Below, in pieces: positions 43,369-50,626 of a stretch of 64,000 nt of DNA. Below the pieces are notes generated by a model, which worked only from the letters and a program-made list of their open reading frames with translations, did no database searches and was not told where the DNA came from. The DNA is from Flavobacterium sp. (GTDB taxonomy: Bacteria; Bacteroidota; Bacteroidia; Flavobacteriales; Flavobacteriaceae), in assembly GCF_027484705.1 (NCBI RefSeq), contig NZ_JAIXSL010000007.1, positions 310,001-374,000 of the forward strand. The letters are read 5' to 3'. A program made the translations under genes and the position numbers. Numbering within the stretch: position 1 is the stretch's first letter; each line of letters opens with the position of its first letter.

Positions 43369-43929
43369 TTTCCAGCGCAAACTTTCCATGAGGCGTTGCA
43401 TGTCGTTTTTGACGTAACTCGCCGCGGGCATCACCGAATCGAAATTGGGTTTGGCGTAAAAATAGACTGAGCAATCTATAAAATGTCTGATGCTGTCCGT
43501 GACGTAAAATTGCGCATTGGTTGCGGCATTCCCATCAACCTGATAAAACATTCCATATACTTTATTATCGGAATTGATGAACGGCTGTTCCAAAATATCA
43601 TCGGCCTTGATTACGTGTTCGTAAGTGAGTTTCTGAGCATCGCGCAACAATACATTGATGTTATTGTTGACAGGTTTGTAGCTTAGGTAAATCGTCGCTT
43701 TCATCTTAGGATAATCTATCGTGAAGTTGCAGCTTGATTTCTCTTTGATGATCGCATCGGCATTCATATCGAAAGTAAACGGGCACGCATTTTCAAAATG
43801 GGCATACTCTGCAACTGGATATTCTAAGCGCAGCTGGCTTGTAGGTTTGGGAAGCACGTCTTTTTTACAGCTGAAGATTGAAAAAAGAATGGTGAACAGT
43901 AATATGGAAGGAATTAATTTTCGGAACAT
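43366..43929 (-). CDS. gldD: gliding motility lipoprotein GldD
   Basis: 187 residues with lipobox Cys at 21 (FSIFSCKK). The family signature blocks are RLEYPVAEYAHFENACPFTF, CNFTIDYPKMKATIYLSYKP, AQFYVTDSIRHFIDCSVYF and VKNDMQRLMESLRWK. It is an envelope lipoprotein required for gliding and T9SS function in Flavobacterium. Last gene of the mutY-ssb-gldE-gldD operon, starting 6 nt behind gldE. Confidence 0.95.
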   Translation of the reverse strand: MFRKLIPSILLFTILFSIFSCKKDVLPKPTSQLRLEYPVAEYAHFENACPFTFDMNADAIIKEKSSCNFTIDYPKMKATIYLSYKPVNNNINVLLRDAQKLTYEHVIKADDILEQPFINSDNKVYGMFYQVDGNAATNAQFYVTDSIRHFIDCSVYFYAKPNFDSVMPAASYVKNDMQRLMESLRWK

Positions 43930-43935
43930 ACCTTT

Positions 43936-45231
43936 TTATTCAATCGTGACTTTAATTTGTTTGATGCGTTTTTTGTCGACCGACTCAATAGTGAAACGGT
44001 ATTTGTCGAAATATATTTTCTGCGCTTTCTTGGGGAAATTGCCGAGCACTTCCAATAAAAATCCTGCTAAGGTTTCGGCTTCGCCTTTTCTTTCCTCGAA
44101 CAGGTTTTCATCGACGTCAATGATCCTGTAGAAATCCTTGAGGTTGATTTTGCCTTCGAACAGGAAATTCTTATCATCGATTTGCGAATAGCTGATATTT
44201 TCGTCATCAAATTCATCGCTGATATCGCCGACAATTTCTTCGATGACATCTTCGAGAGAAACCAATCCCGAAGTGCCGCCATATTCATCCACGACAATGG
44301 CCAAATGGCTTTTCATACTTTGGAAATCCTTGAGCAAATTGTCGAGTTTCTTGTTTTCAGGTACGAAAAACGGTTCGCGGATCAAGGCTTTCCAATCGAA
44401 TTCTTTTTTGCTGATGTGCGGAATCAGATCCTTAACAAACAACACGCCTTCAACATGATCGATATTGTCACGATACACCGGAATCCTCGAATAGCCTTTC
44501 TCTGAAATCTTTGGGATAATCTCTGAAAACGATTCGTCGATTTCTAGCGCAAAAATATCAATTCGCGGGCTCATGACCTGTTTGGTATCGGTATTCCCGA
44601 ACGAAACGATGCCTTCGAGAATCTTTTGTTCTTCCTGAGAAGTATCTTCCGAAGAAGTCAGTTCGAGCGCTTTCGAGAGTTGGTCGACCGAAAAATTGGT
44701 TTTCTGTTTGCCCAGTTTGTCATGCAAAAACACCGTAATAGCGCGCATCGGCAAACTAATCGGAGAAAGAATTTTATCTAAAAACGACAAAGGATACACG
44801 AAAAACTTCGCGAATTTGATGTTGTTGCGGCTGGCATATATTTTAGGAAGAACTTCACCGAACAACAAGATTAAAAAGGTGACCAGAATCACTTCGACGA
44901 TGAATTTCAACAGCGGTGAAGCGATCGATTCGAACAAACTGTTGCAAACCACCGAAAACAAAATGACAATTCCAATATTGATGAAATTAATCGAAACCAA
45001 TAAAGTAGCCAAGAGTTTTTTGGGTTTTGACAAAAGCGAAGTAATCATCTTGGCTTTCTCCGGATGCTTCTGAGCACAATCGTCGAGGTCTTTAGGCGTC
45101 AGGGAGAAGTAAGCGACTTCTGCACCAGACACCAAAGCAGAACAAAATAGCAATATAAAAATGCAGAGGAAACCAAAGAGTAAGTCAGCATCGATGGTTG
45201 AGAATAAATGAAAACTGGGCTCCGGGTCCAA
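43936..45231 (-). CDS. gldE: gliding motility-associated protein GldE (CNNM/CBS/CorC family)
   Basis: 431 residues. The N-terminal CNNM membrane domain has about four helices (~18-165). The CBS pair (~200-330) contains VMSPRIDIFALEIDES and YSRIPVYRDNIDHVEGVLFVKDL. A CorC/HlyC C-terminal domain follows (YGGTSGLVSLEDVIEEIVGDI). GldE is a partner of GldD in gliding; family members elsewhere affect Mg2+/Co2+ transport. It is 23 nt behind ssb. Confidence 0.95.
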   Translation of the reverse strand: MDPEPSFHLFSTIDADLLFGFLCIFILLFCSALVSGAEVAYFSLTPKDLDDCAQKHPEKAKMITSLLSKPKKLLATLLVSINFINIGIVILFSVVCNSLFESIASPLLKFIVEVILVTFLILLFGEVLPKIYASRNNIKFAKFFVYPLSFLDKILSPISLPMRAITVFLHDKLGKQKTNFSVDQLSKALELTSSEDTSQEEQKILEGIVSFGNTDTKQVMSPRIDIFALEIDESFSEIIPKISEKGYSRIPVYRDNIDHVEGVLFVKDLIPHISKKEFDWKALIREPFFVPENKKLDNLLKDFQSMKSHLAIVVDEYGGTSGLVSLEDVIEEIVGDISDEFDDENISYSQIDDKNFLFEGKINLKDFYRIIDVDENLFEERKGEAETLAGFLLEVLGNFPKKAQKIYFDKYRFTIESVDKKRIKQIKVTIE

Positions 45232-45254
45232 ATCAAGTTCAGTTAGTTAAACAA

Positions 45255-45677
45255 TCAGAACGGCATATCGTTCTCCGGCAATGGATTTTGGTTCGTATCG
45301 TAATTCGGGGCTTTGTCGCCGCGGGTGGATTCTATTTCTTTTTTAACCGTCAAAAAGGTAAATTCCGTAACCTGAATTTCGGTTGTATATTTAGTCACAC
45401 CGTCTTCGGTTTGCCATTGGCGCGATTTGATTCGGCCTTCTACATAAATTTTATCGCCTTTTGATAAGTATTTTTCGCAGATTTCAGCTGCTTTGTTGCG
45501 AACGACGAGATTGTGCCATTCGGTAGAAGTAATTTTTTCGTTGGTCGATTTGTTGATATAGGTTTCGTTGGTCGCCAAAGGGAATCTTCCGATGCAGTTG
45601 CCACCGTCAAAATAGTGCATTTTTACATCTTCACCTAAGTGACCAATCAACATAACTTTGTTTAAGGTTCCGCTCAT
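45255..45677 (-). CDS. ssb: single-stranded DNA-binding protein
   Basis: 140 residues. An OB fold (~1-110) has MSGTLNKVMLIGHLGEDV, EWHNLVVRNKAAEICEKYLSKGDKIYVEGRI and TEIQVTEFTFL. The acidic tail ends PENDMPF, the protein-recruiting tip. It is 48 nt behind mutY and shares its operon, with its own promoter in mutY (45703-45735). Confidence 0.95.
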   Translation of the reverse strand: MSGTLNKVMLIGHLGEDVKMHYFDGGNCIGRFPLATNETYINKSTNEKITSTEWHNLVVRNKAAEICEKYLSKGDKIYVEGRIKSRQWQTEDGVTKYTTEIQVTEFTFLTVKKEIESTRGDKAPNYDTNQNPLPENDMPF

Positions 45678-45702
45678 TTTTTTCGGGATATTGTAATTTA
45701 TC

Positions 45703-45735
45703 CAAATGTAGTAAAATTTTAAAAACTATTTCCAA
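45703..45735 (-). promoter_or_regulatory. probable internal promoter of ssb-gldE-gldD
   Basis: TTG (45735-45733), 22-nt spacer, TACATTTG (45710-45703) on the minus strand, with the -33 half inside the end of mutY. Confidence 0.6.
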
Positions 45736-46766
45736 TCCTTTTCTATAAAATTATAAACCACGATCGGAAACGGAAAGGTCAATAAAGTCGCATAATCGAT
45801 TGCTTTATTAAGCTTGCCCGACACGGTAACTTTCCGGAATTTGATGTATAAATGTTGGTGCGTGAGTTTGTGTATGCGGCTTTCAGAAGTGGTTTCTTCA
45901 ATCGAAAGCACTTCGTTTTCTATAAATTGCCTTTGCTTCAAAAGTTCAACAAAATAATCAAAATCAATTTCGGTTTCGGTCTCAATTAAAGGAAATTCAT
46001 ACAGATTGTGCCAAATTCCTTTATCGGATCGTTTTTGTATTATGGTGTTTTGATCTTCATCGAGAAAAACAACATAATTGAAGAACCTGTTTTTAGCTTT
46101 TGCTTTTTTTGATTTGACGGGCAATTGATCGACTTTGTTTTTCTGCAACGCAAGACAACCATTATTTAAAGGACAAACTTCACAATTCGGATTTTTCGGC
46201 ACGCATTGCAAAGCACCGAATTCCATAATCGCCTGATTGAACAAAGCCGGATTGTCCTTAGACATTAATTCGTAAGCCAAAGCCGTGAATTCTTTTTTGG
46301 CGCCACCAGATAATATATCAGTTTCAATATCGAAATATCTTGAAAGTACGCGAAACACATTGCCATCGACCACCGGAACATTTTCATCGAAAGAAAAAGA
46401 AGCGATTGCGGCAGCGGTATATTCACCGATACCTTTTAATTTGATTAACTCTTTATATGTATCCGGAAATTTTCCACCGAGTTCCGTAGCGACAAATTGA
46501 GCCGTTTTGTGCAAATTTCTCGCACGGGAATAATAGCCCAGGCCTTGCCACAACTTCAAAACCTGTTCTTCGGAGGCATTTGCGAGATCAAAAACCGTCG
46601 GAAAAGCATCGGTGAATGCAAAAAAATAAGGCATTCCCTGAGCCACGCGCGTCTGTTGCAGCATAATTTCAGACAGCCAAATGAAATAAGGATTTCGGGT
46701 GTTACGCCATGGTAAATCGCGCTTATTTTTTAGATACCAACGGGTTAATGAGTTAGCGAAATCCAT
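45726..46766 (-). CDS. mutY: A/G-specific adenine DNA glycosylase
   Basis: 346 residues. The N-terminal domain has MLQQTRVAQGMPYF, the helix-hairpin-helix LKGIGEYTAAAIASF and catalytic Asp in VVDGNVFRVL. The [4Fe-4S] site C-x6-C-x2-C-x5-C is visible in CVPKNPNCEVCPLNNGC. A C-terminal NUDIX-like domain (~225-346) recognises 8-oxoG. It removes A opposite 8-oxoG. First gene of the mutY-ssb-gldE-gldD operon. Confidence 0.96.
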   Translation of the reverse strand: MDFANSLTRWYLKNKRDLPWRNTRNPYFIWLSEIMLQQTRVAQGMPYFFAFTDAFPTVFDLANASEEQVLKLWQGLGYYSRARNLHKTAQFVATELGGKFPDTYKELIKLKGIGEYTAAAIASFSFDENVPVVDGNVFRVLSRYFDIETDILSGGAKKEFTALAYELMSKDNPALFNQAIMEFGALQCVPKNPNCEVCPLNNGCLALQKNKVDQLPVKSKKAKAKNRFFNYVVFLDEDQNTIIQKRSDKGIWHNLYEFPLIETETEIDFDYFVELLKQRQFIENEVLSIEETTSESRIHKLTHQHLYIKFRKVTVSGKLNKAIDYATLLTFPFPIVVYNFIEKDWK

Positions 46767-46783
46767 GATTAATTTTTGGTGAA

Positions 46784-46791
46784 CAAAAGTA
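46784..46791 (-). promoter_or_regulatory. probable mutY promoter -7 element
   Basis: TACTTTTG on the minus strand, 17 nt before the ATG. The nearest TTG is 25 nt upstream, longer than usual. Confidence 0.45.
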
Positions 46792-46824
46792 AAAGATTAT
46801 GTAATTAAATTTTAATCAATTAGG

Positions 46825-46856
46825 TTGAATAATTGTTTTTTTAATTCCTATATTTG
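46825..46856 (+). promoter_or_regulatory. promoter of the HU gene
   Basis: TTG (46825-46827), 21-nt spacer, TATATTTG (46849-46856), 42 nt before the ATG. Confidence 0.75.
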
Positions 46857-46898
46857 CACCCTCAAATAAATCAAAAAAATTATTAAACAAGAAAGAAA

Positions 46899-47189
46899 AT
46901 GACGAAAGCAGATATCGTAGCGAAAATTTCAGAAAAGTTAGGACTTGAAAAAGGAGACGTTCAAGCCACTGTAGAATCTTTTATGGAAGAAGTGAAAACT
47001 TCATTAGAAACAGGAGATAATGTTTATTTAAGAGGTTTTGGTAGTTTCATCATCAAAACAAGAGCAGAAAAAACAGGAAGAAATATCTCTAAGAACACGA
47101 CGATTAAAATTCCTGCACACAATATTCCAGCATTCAAACCTGCAAAAGTATTTGTTGAAGGAGTAAAAACGAATAACGAAGCAAAATAA
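46899..47189 (+). CDS. HU family DNA-binding protein
   Basis: 96 residues, full length. MTKADIVAKISEKLGL begins the helical part and LRGFGSFIIKTRAEKTGRNISKNTTIKIPAHNIPAFKPAK is the beta-arm and its base, carrying the conserved Pro that intercalates in DNA. It compacts and bends DNA. A 30-residue basic protein gene and RNase G follow on the same strand. Confidence 0.95.
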   Translation: MTKADIVAKISEKLGLEKGDVQATVESFMEEVKTSLETGDNVYLRGFGSFIIKTRAEKTGRNISKNTTIKIPAHNIPAFKPAKVFVEGVKTNNEAK

Positions 47190-47219
47190 AAATATTTATT
47201 AATCACAAAATCACCAACT

Positions 47220-47312
47220 ATGCCAAGTGGTAAAAAAAGAAAAAGACATAAGGTAGCGACGCACAAAAGAAAAAAACGTGCGAGAGCAAACCGTCACAAG
47301 AAGAAAAAGTAG
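47220..47312 (+). CDS. 30-residue highly basic protein, probably ribosome-associated
   Basis: ATG at 47220, TAG at 47310. The product begins MPSGKKRKRHKVATHKRKKR and ends ARANRHKKKK; more than half of it is Lys, Arg or His, with no acidic residue. I recall a protein of this shape between the HU and RNase G genes across Bacteroidota. Such composition fits a small ribosomal protein, perhaps the Bacteroidota-specific bL38; that link is inference. It is 30 nt behind the HU stop and ends inside the terminator stem. Confidence 0.8.
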   Translation: MPSGKKRKRHKVATHKRKKRARANRHKKKK

Positions 47313-47335
47313 TCTCACCACTACTTTTTTCTTTT
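47305..47335 (+). terminator. terminator of the HU-basic protein unit
   Basis: AAAGTAGT / ACTACTTT with a CTCACC loop (47306-47327), then T-rich sequence. The left arm overlaps the last codons of the basic protein gene. Confidence 0.8.
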
Positions 47336-47352
47336 TAAACGTTCATTGAAAT

Positions 47353-47452
47353 GGAAGATTAGACTGTAAGATTACAAGACCATAAGACTATAAGATATTG
47401 GAAGTTTCCAGTCTCATAATCTTAAAATCCTAAAGTCTCACAATCCAATTTT
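47353..47452. repeat. GACTGTAAG-type inverted repeat
   Basis: The left half repeats ~10-nt units (AGACTGTAAGATTACAAGAC, CATAAGACTATAAGAT). After ATTGGAAGTTTCC the right half is the reverse complement type (AGTCTCATAATCTTAAAATC, CTAAAGTCTCACAATCC). The whole can fold as an imperfect long hairpin. The same family is at 56590 and in short form at 35490. Confidence 0.65.
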
Positions 47453-47514
47453 CACCGGGTTCAATACCTGTTTAAAATATTGTTTAATCCATCCTTACTT
47501 CAAGTTATGAGCTA

Positions 47515-47541
47515 ACAGCCAAAAGCTGACAGCCAAAAGCT
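47515..47541 (+). repeat. direct repeat ACAGCCAAAAGCT x2
   Basis: Two adjacent copies of a 13-nt unit, one base apart, in the leader of RNase G about 25 nt before its start. Confidence 0.6.
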
Positions 47542-47564
47542 TTCGTACGGATAAAAACTTACAG

Positions 47565-49109
47565 ATGAATAAAGAATTAATCATTCGATCTAGTTCTGAA
47601 GCTGTAGATTTTGCCTTATTAAAAGATGGAAAACTAATTGAATTGCACAAGGAACAAGAAGCAAGCAACTTTCAGGTCGGCGATATTTTTATTGCCAAAA
47701 TCAGAAAGCCGGTTGCCGGACTTAATGCTGCTTTTGTAAATGTAGGCTTCGAAAAAGATGCCTTCTTACATTATCATGACTTAGGACCGAACCTTGCTTC
47801 CCAACTGAAATTCATAAAACTTGTAAGCGCAGGTAAAATAAAAGATTTCTCCCTAAAGAACTTTCAGTTTGAAAAAGAGATTGATAAAGACGGTACCATA
47901 GCCGAAGTGCTTAATTCCAATCAATCCGTTTTAGTACAAGTCGTCAAAGAGCCGATATCGACCAAAGGCCCAAGAATCAGCTCCGAGCTGTCGCTTGCCG
48001 GAAGATTTATCGTGTTGGTTCCGTTCTCGGACCGCGTTTCTGTTTCTCAGAAAATAGAAGAAAAAAGCGAAAAAGACCGACTCAAGAAACTTGTACAAAC
48101 TATCAGACCTAAAGGTTTTGGCGTTATTGTTCGCACAGTAGCCGAAGGCAAAAAAACAGCCGAAATAGAAAAAGACTTGCAGAACCTGCTCAGCAGATGG
48201 ACTGCAATGTGTAAAAAATTACCAACCGCCCATCATCCTTCCAAAGTATTGGGAGAACTCAACAGAGCTTCTTCAATATTAAGAGATGTTTTCAACGATA
48301 CCTTCAGCGGTATCTATATTGATGATGAGGAGTTGTACCAGGAAACCAAGGATTACGTGCAGGAAATTGCACCATCCAAACAATCAATCGTAAAGTTTTA
48401 TCAATCTAAAGACACACCCATTTTCGAGAAACACAACATAGAGAGACAAATCAAGACTTCCTTCGGGAAAACAGTATCAATGAGTAAAGGTGCGTACCTG
48501 ATTATAGAACACACTGAAGCCCTACACGTCATCGACGTCAACAGCGGCAACCGTTCTAACAAGGCCACCAACCAGGAAGATACCGCTATGGAAGTCAACA
48601 TGATCGCCGCCGCGGAAATCGCCAGACAATTGCGTCTGCGTGATATGGGCGGAATTATCGTAGTCGATTTTATCGATATGCAGAATCCCGACAACCGCAA
48701 AGTGTTGTTCGACTTCCTAAGGGAAGAAATGAGCGATGATAAAGCCAAGCATAAGATCTTACCGCCGAGTAAATTTGGGCTAGTCCAGATTACCAGACAA
48801 AGAGTAAGACCTGAAGTCAACATCAAAACCAGGGAAGAAGATCCGAACAATGAAAATGGTGAAATCGAAGCACCGATCCAAATCATTGACAAGATCAATT
48901 TCGACCTTGAAAGAATACTAAAAAACCACAAAGGCATCGTGCTCAACGTACATCCGTTTGTGGCTGCTTACCTCAGTCAGGGTTTTCCATCTTTGCGTTT
49001 CAAATGGTTTTTGGAACACAAACAATGGGTGAAAATCATACCGCGTGACGCTTACACGTTCTTAGAATATCATTTCTACGACAAAACCGGAAAAGATATT
49101 TTAGATTAA
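47565..49109 (+). CDS. rng: ribonuclease G (Rne/Rng family)
   Basis: 514 residues. An S1-like RNA-binding domain near the N-terminus (IFIAKIRKPVAGLNAAFVNVG, AFLHYHDLGP) is followed by the catalytic part: LVPFSDRVSVSQKI, GVIVRT, HVIDVNSGN with catalytic Asp, and GGIIVVDFIDM with the second. The C-terminal half keeps HPFVAAYL and ends KTGKDILD. It cleaves single-stranded RNA in rRNA maturation and mRNA decay. Its last 113 bp are duplicated downstream. Confidence 0.95.
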   Translation: MNKELIIRSSSEAVDFALLKDGKLIELHKEQEASNFQVGDIFIAKIRKPVAGLNAAFVNVGFEKDAFLHYHDLGPNLASQLKFIKLVSAGKIKDFSLKNFQFEKEIDKDGTIAEVLNSNQSVLVQVVKEPISTKGPRISSELSLAGRFIVLVPFSDRVSVSQKIEEKSEKDRLKKLVQTIRPKGFGVIVRTVAEGKKTAEIEKDLQNLLSRWTAMCKKLPTAHHPSKVLGELNRASSILRDVFNDTFSGIYIDDEELYQETKDYVQEIAPSKQSIVKFYQSKDTPIFEKHNIERQIKTSFGKTVSMSKGAYLIIEHTEALHVIDVNSGNRSNKATNQEDTAMEVNMIAAAEIARQLRLRDMGGIIVVDFIDMQNPDNRKVLFDFLREEMSDDKAKHKILPPSKFGLVQITRQRVRPEVNIKTREEDPNNENGEIEAPIQIIDKINFDLERILKNHKGIVLNVHPFVAAYLSQGFPSLRFKWFLEHKQWVKIIPRDAYTFLEYHFYDKTGKDILD

Positions 49110-49115
49110 AAAACA

Positions 49116-49147
49116 AACCGCCAATCATCATGAAAGGCGGTTTTTTT
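49116..49147 (+). terminator. intrinsic terminator of rng
   Basis: AACCGCC (49116-49122) / GGCGGTT (49136-49142) then T to 49147. Confidence 0.9.
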
Positions 49148-49188
49148 ATACCTCACAGCCACTGGCTGTGCTCCTCTTAATCTCAAAT

Positions 49189-49301
49189 GTTTCAAATGGT
49201 TTTTGGAACACAAACAATGGGTGAAAATCATACCGCGTGACGCTTACACGTTCTTAGAATATCATTTCTACGATAAAACCGGAAAAGATATTTTAGATTA
49301 A
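49189..49301 (+). pseudogene. duplicated 3' end of rng
   Basis: 113 bp identical to 48997-49109, the end of rng, except for one silent change (GAC to GAT; C at 49082, T at 49274). It encodes the last 36 residues of RNase G (FKWFLEHKQWVKII through KTGKDILD and TAA) with no start of its own. The offset is exactly 192 bp, and the duplicated terminator (49308-49338) follows. The 39-bp spacer (49150-49188) has a small hairpin CACAGCC/GGCTGTG. Confidence 0.92.
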
Positions 49302-49307
49302 AAACAA

Positions 49308-49338
49308 AACCGCCAATCGTAAGAAAGGCGGTTTTTTT
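49308..49338 (+). terminator. duplicated copy of the rng terminator
   Basis: AACCGCC (49308-49314) / GGCGGTT (49327-49333) then T to 49338. Same stem as at 49116; the loop has changed. Confidence 0.88.
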
Positions 49339-49342
49339 ATGC

Positions 49343-49429
49343 CTTTTTTTTAGAAGCTAATCCTGCTGTCCACTATATCTTTTGTTCTGAACCCCAGAAC
49401 AAAAGGATGCCGTTTCCATCAGGGCTAGG
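49343..49429 (-). repeat. dispersed hairpin repeat, copy D
   Basis: On the minus strand: CTAGCCCTGAT, CTTTTGTTCTG-GGGTT-CAGAACAAAAG (perfect 11-bp stem), then AGCAGGATTAGCTTCT and A-run. It lies between the duplicated rng end and tadA. Together with the duplicate it explains most of the 380-bp gap between rng and tadA; 49430-49489 shows nothing recognisable. Confidence 0.9.
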
Positions 49430-49489
49430 GCTTTTCGTTCCCTATCAAATCTGCGGAAATCCGTGCCATCCGCCTTATCAGCGTTCCAA

Positions 49490-49933
49490 TCACTTTCTTC
49501 TTTCAGCAAAAAACTTCAACATCAAATCCGCCGCTTCTTCACCTAAGACGCCAGAAACAACGGCAGTTTTCGGATGCAGTTTCGTTCCCATCGCTACAAA
49601 TCCACGCTTTTCATCAGTCGCTCCGTAAACGATTTTAGAAATCTGACTCCAATATAACGCACCTGCACACATCTGACAAGGCTCAACAGTCACATATAAA
49701 GTACAATCCTTCAGATACTTGCCACCCAAAAAATTAGCCGCCGCCGTAATCGACTGCATTTCAGCATGCGCTGTCACATCATGAAGCATTTCGGTCAGAT
49801 TATGCGAGCGCGCAATCACTTTATTATCAATTACGATAACCGCACCCACAGGAATTTCGTCTTTTTCAAAAGCAACTTCGGCTTCCTGCAAAGCTTTTTT
49901 CATGAAATATTCGTCGGTAAAGATATTTTCCAT
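49490..49933 (-). CDS. tadA: nucleoside deaminase, tRNA-adenosine deaminase TadA type
   Basis: 147 residues. Zinc motifs are HAEMQSI (ligand and catalytic Glu) and PCQMCAGALYWSQI (two Cys ligands). DEIPVGAVIV, ARSHN and a C-terminal FF-type helix (AADLMLKFFAERRK) match TadA, which makes inosine at the wobble position of tRNA-Arg(ACG). Guanine deaminase is a less likely alternative. Its start is 55 nt from that of the divergent next gene. Confidence 0.88.
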   Translation of the reverse strand: MENIFTDEYFMKKALQEAEVAFEKDEIPVGAVIVIDNKVIARSHNLTEMLHDVTAHAEMQSITAAANFLGGKYLKDCTLYVTVEPCQMCAGALYWSQISKIVYGATDEKRGFVAMGTKLHPKTAVVSGVLGEEAADLMLKFFAERRK

Positions 49934-49988
49934 GCGTCAAAAATACGGTTTTAGTCCTCATTTGCGTTATCTTGAAAACAAACAAATC

Positions 49989-50582
49989 ATGGAAGCACCA
50001 CTCAAAATCAGGATTCCAAAACCTTGTCATGAAGATTGGAACGCGATGACGCCGAACCAACAAGGCCGATTCTGCGACAGTTGCGCCAAAAGCGTAGTCG
50101 ATTTCACCCAAATGAAAGCACCAGAAATTCAACAGTATTTCATTCAGAACCAAGGCAAAAAAGTTTGCGGAAGATTCAAAAACGACCAGCTTGAAACCAT
50201 CAGAATCAGCATTCCCATGCGCGTATTGTATTCGCAGACCCAATTTCACAAAATGTTTTTACTGGCATTGTTCGTCTCCATGGGCACCACGCTTTTGAGT
50301 TGCTCTAATGCCAATGGCAACAAACAAAGCATCGAAATGGTAGAAATCGTCGAAGAAGATCCAAGCGATAATGTAATCATGGGAGCGCCCCTTCGACCGC
50401 AAAATGATTCGGTAGTTTCAAAAAAATCAAGAGCTGTGCAAACGCAGAAAGTACCTTCAATACCTAGGGTAACTACAGGAGATGTTGTACTTTCACCATC
50501 GAGTCAGCAACCGCCACCTCCTCAGTGTAAAGAAGAAGCGATTAAAGGCAAAGTAAAAATACATATTGATACAATTCCATAA
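49989..50582 (+). CDS. membrane protein with conserved N-terminal Cys motif, unknown function
   Basis: 197 residues from the ATG at 49989 (MEAPLKIRIPKPCHEDWNAM). The first ~70 residues contain CHEDWNAMTPNQQGRFCDSC and KSVVDFTQM, a block found at the N-terminus of many Bacteroidota proteins, including some TonB-like ones. The Cys/His set suggests metal or redox chemistry. One hydrophobic segment (~87-105, MFLLALFVSMGTTLLSC) spans the membrane. The C-terminal part is Pro- and Ser-rich with a final KGKVKIHID. Upstream in-frame sequence to 49902 overlaps tadA and is not used. Confidence 0.72.
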   Translation: MEAPLKIRIPKPCHEDWNAMTPNQQGRFCDSCAKSVVDFTQMKAPEIQQYFIQNQGKKVCGRFKNDQLETIRISIPMRVLYSQTQFHKMFLLALFVSMGTTLLSCSNANGNKQSIEMVEIVEEDPSDNVIMGAPLRPQNDSVVSKKSRAVQTQKVPSIPRVTTGDVVLSPSSQQPPPPQCKEEAIKGKVKIHIDTIP

Positions 50583-50626
50583 GAAACTAATCCGATTGTT
50601 GTAAATTAGCGCATCAATATTTTCGT

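Noticed and set aside
47353..47452. CRISPR array
   Set aside because: Units are about 10 nt, degenerate, without spacers, and arranged as an inverted repeat; no cas genes are near.
49189..49301. Second functional RNase G gene
   Set aside because: Only the last 36 codons are present, with no start or catalytic part.
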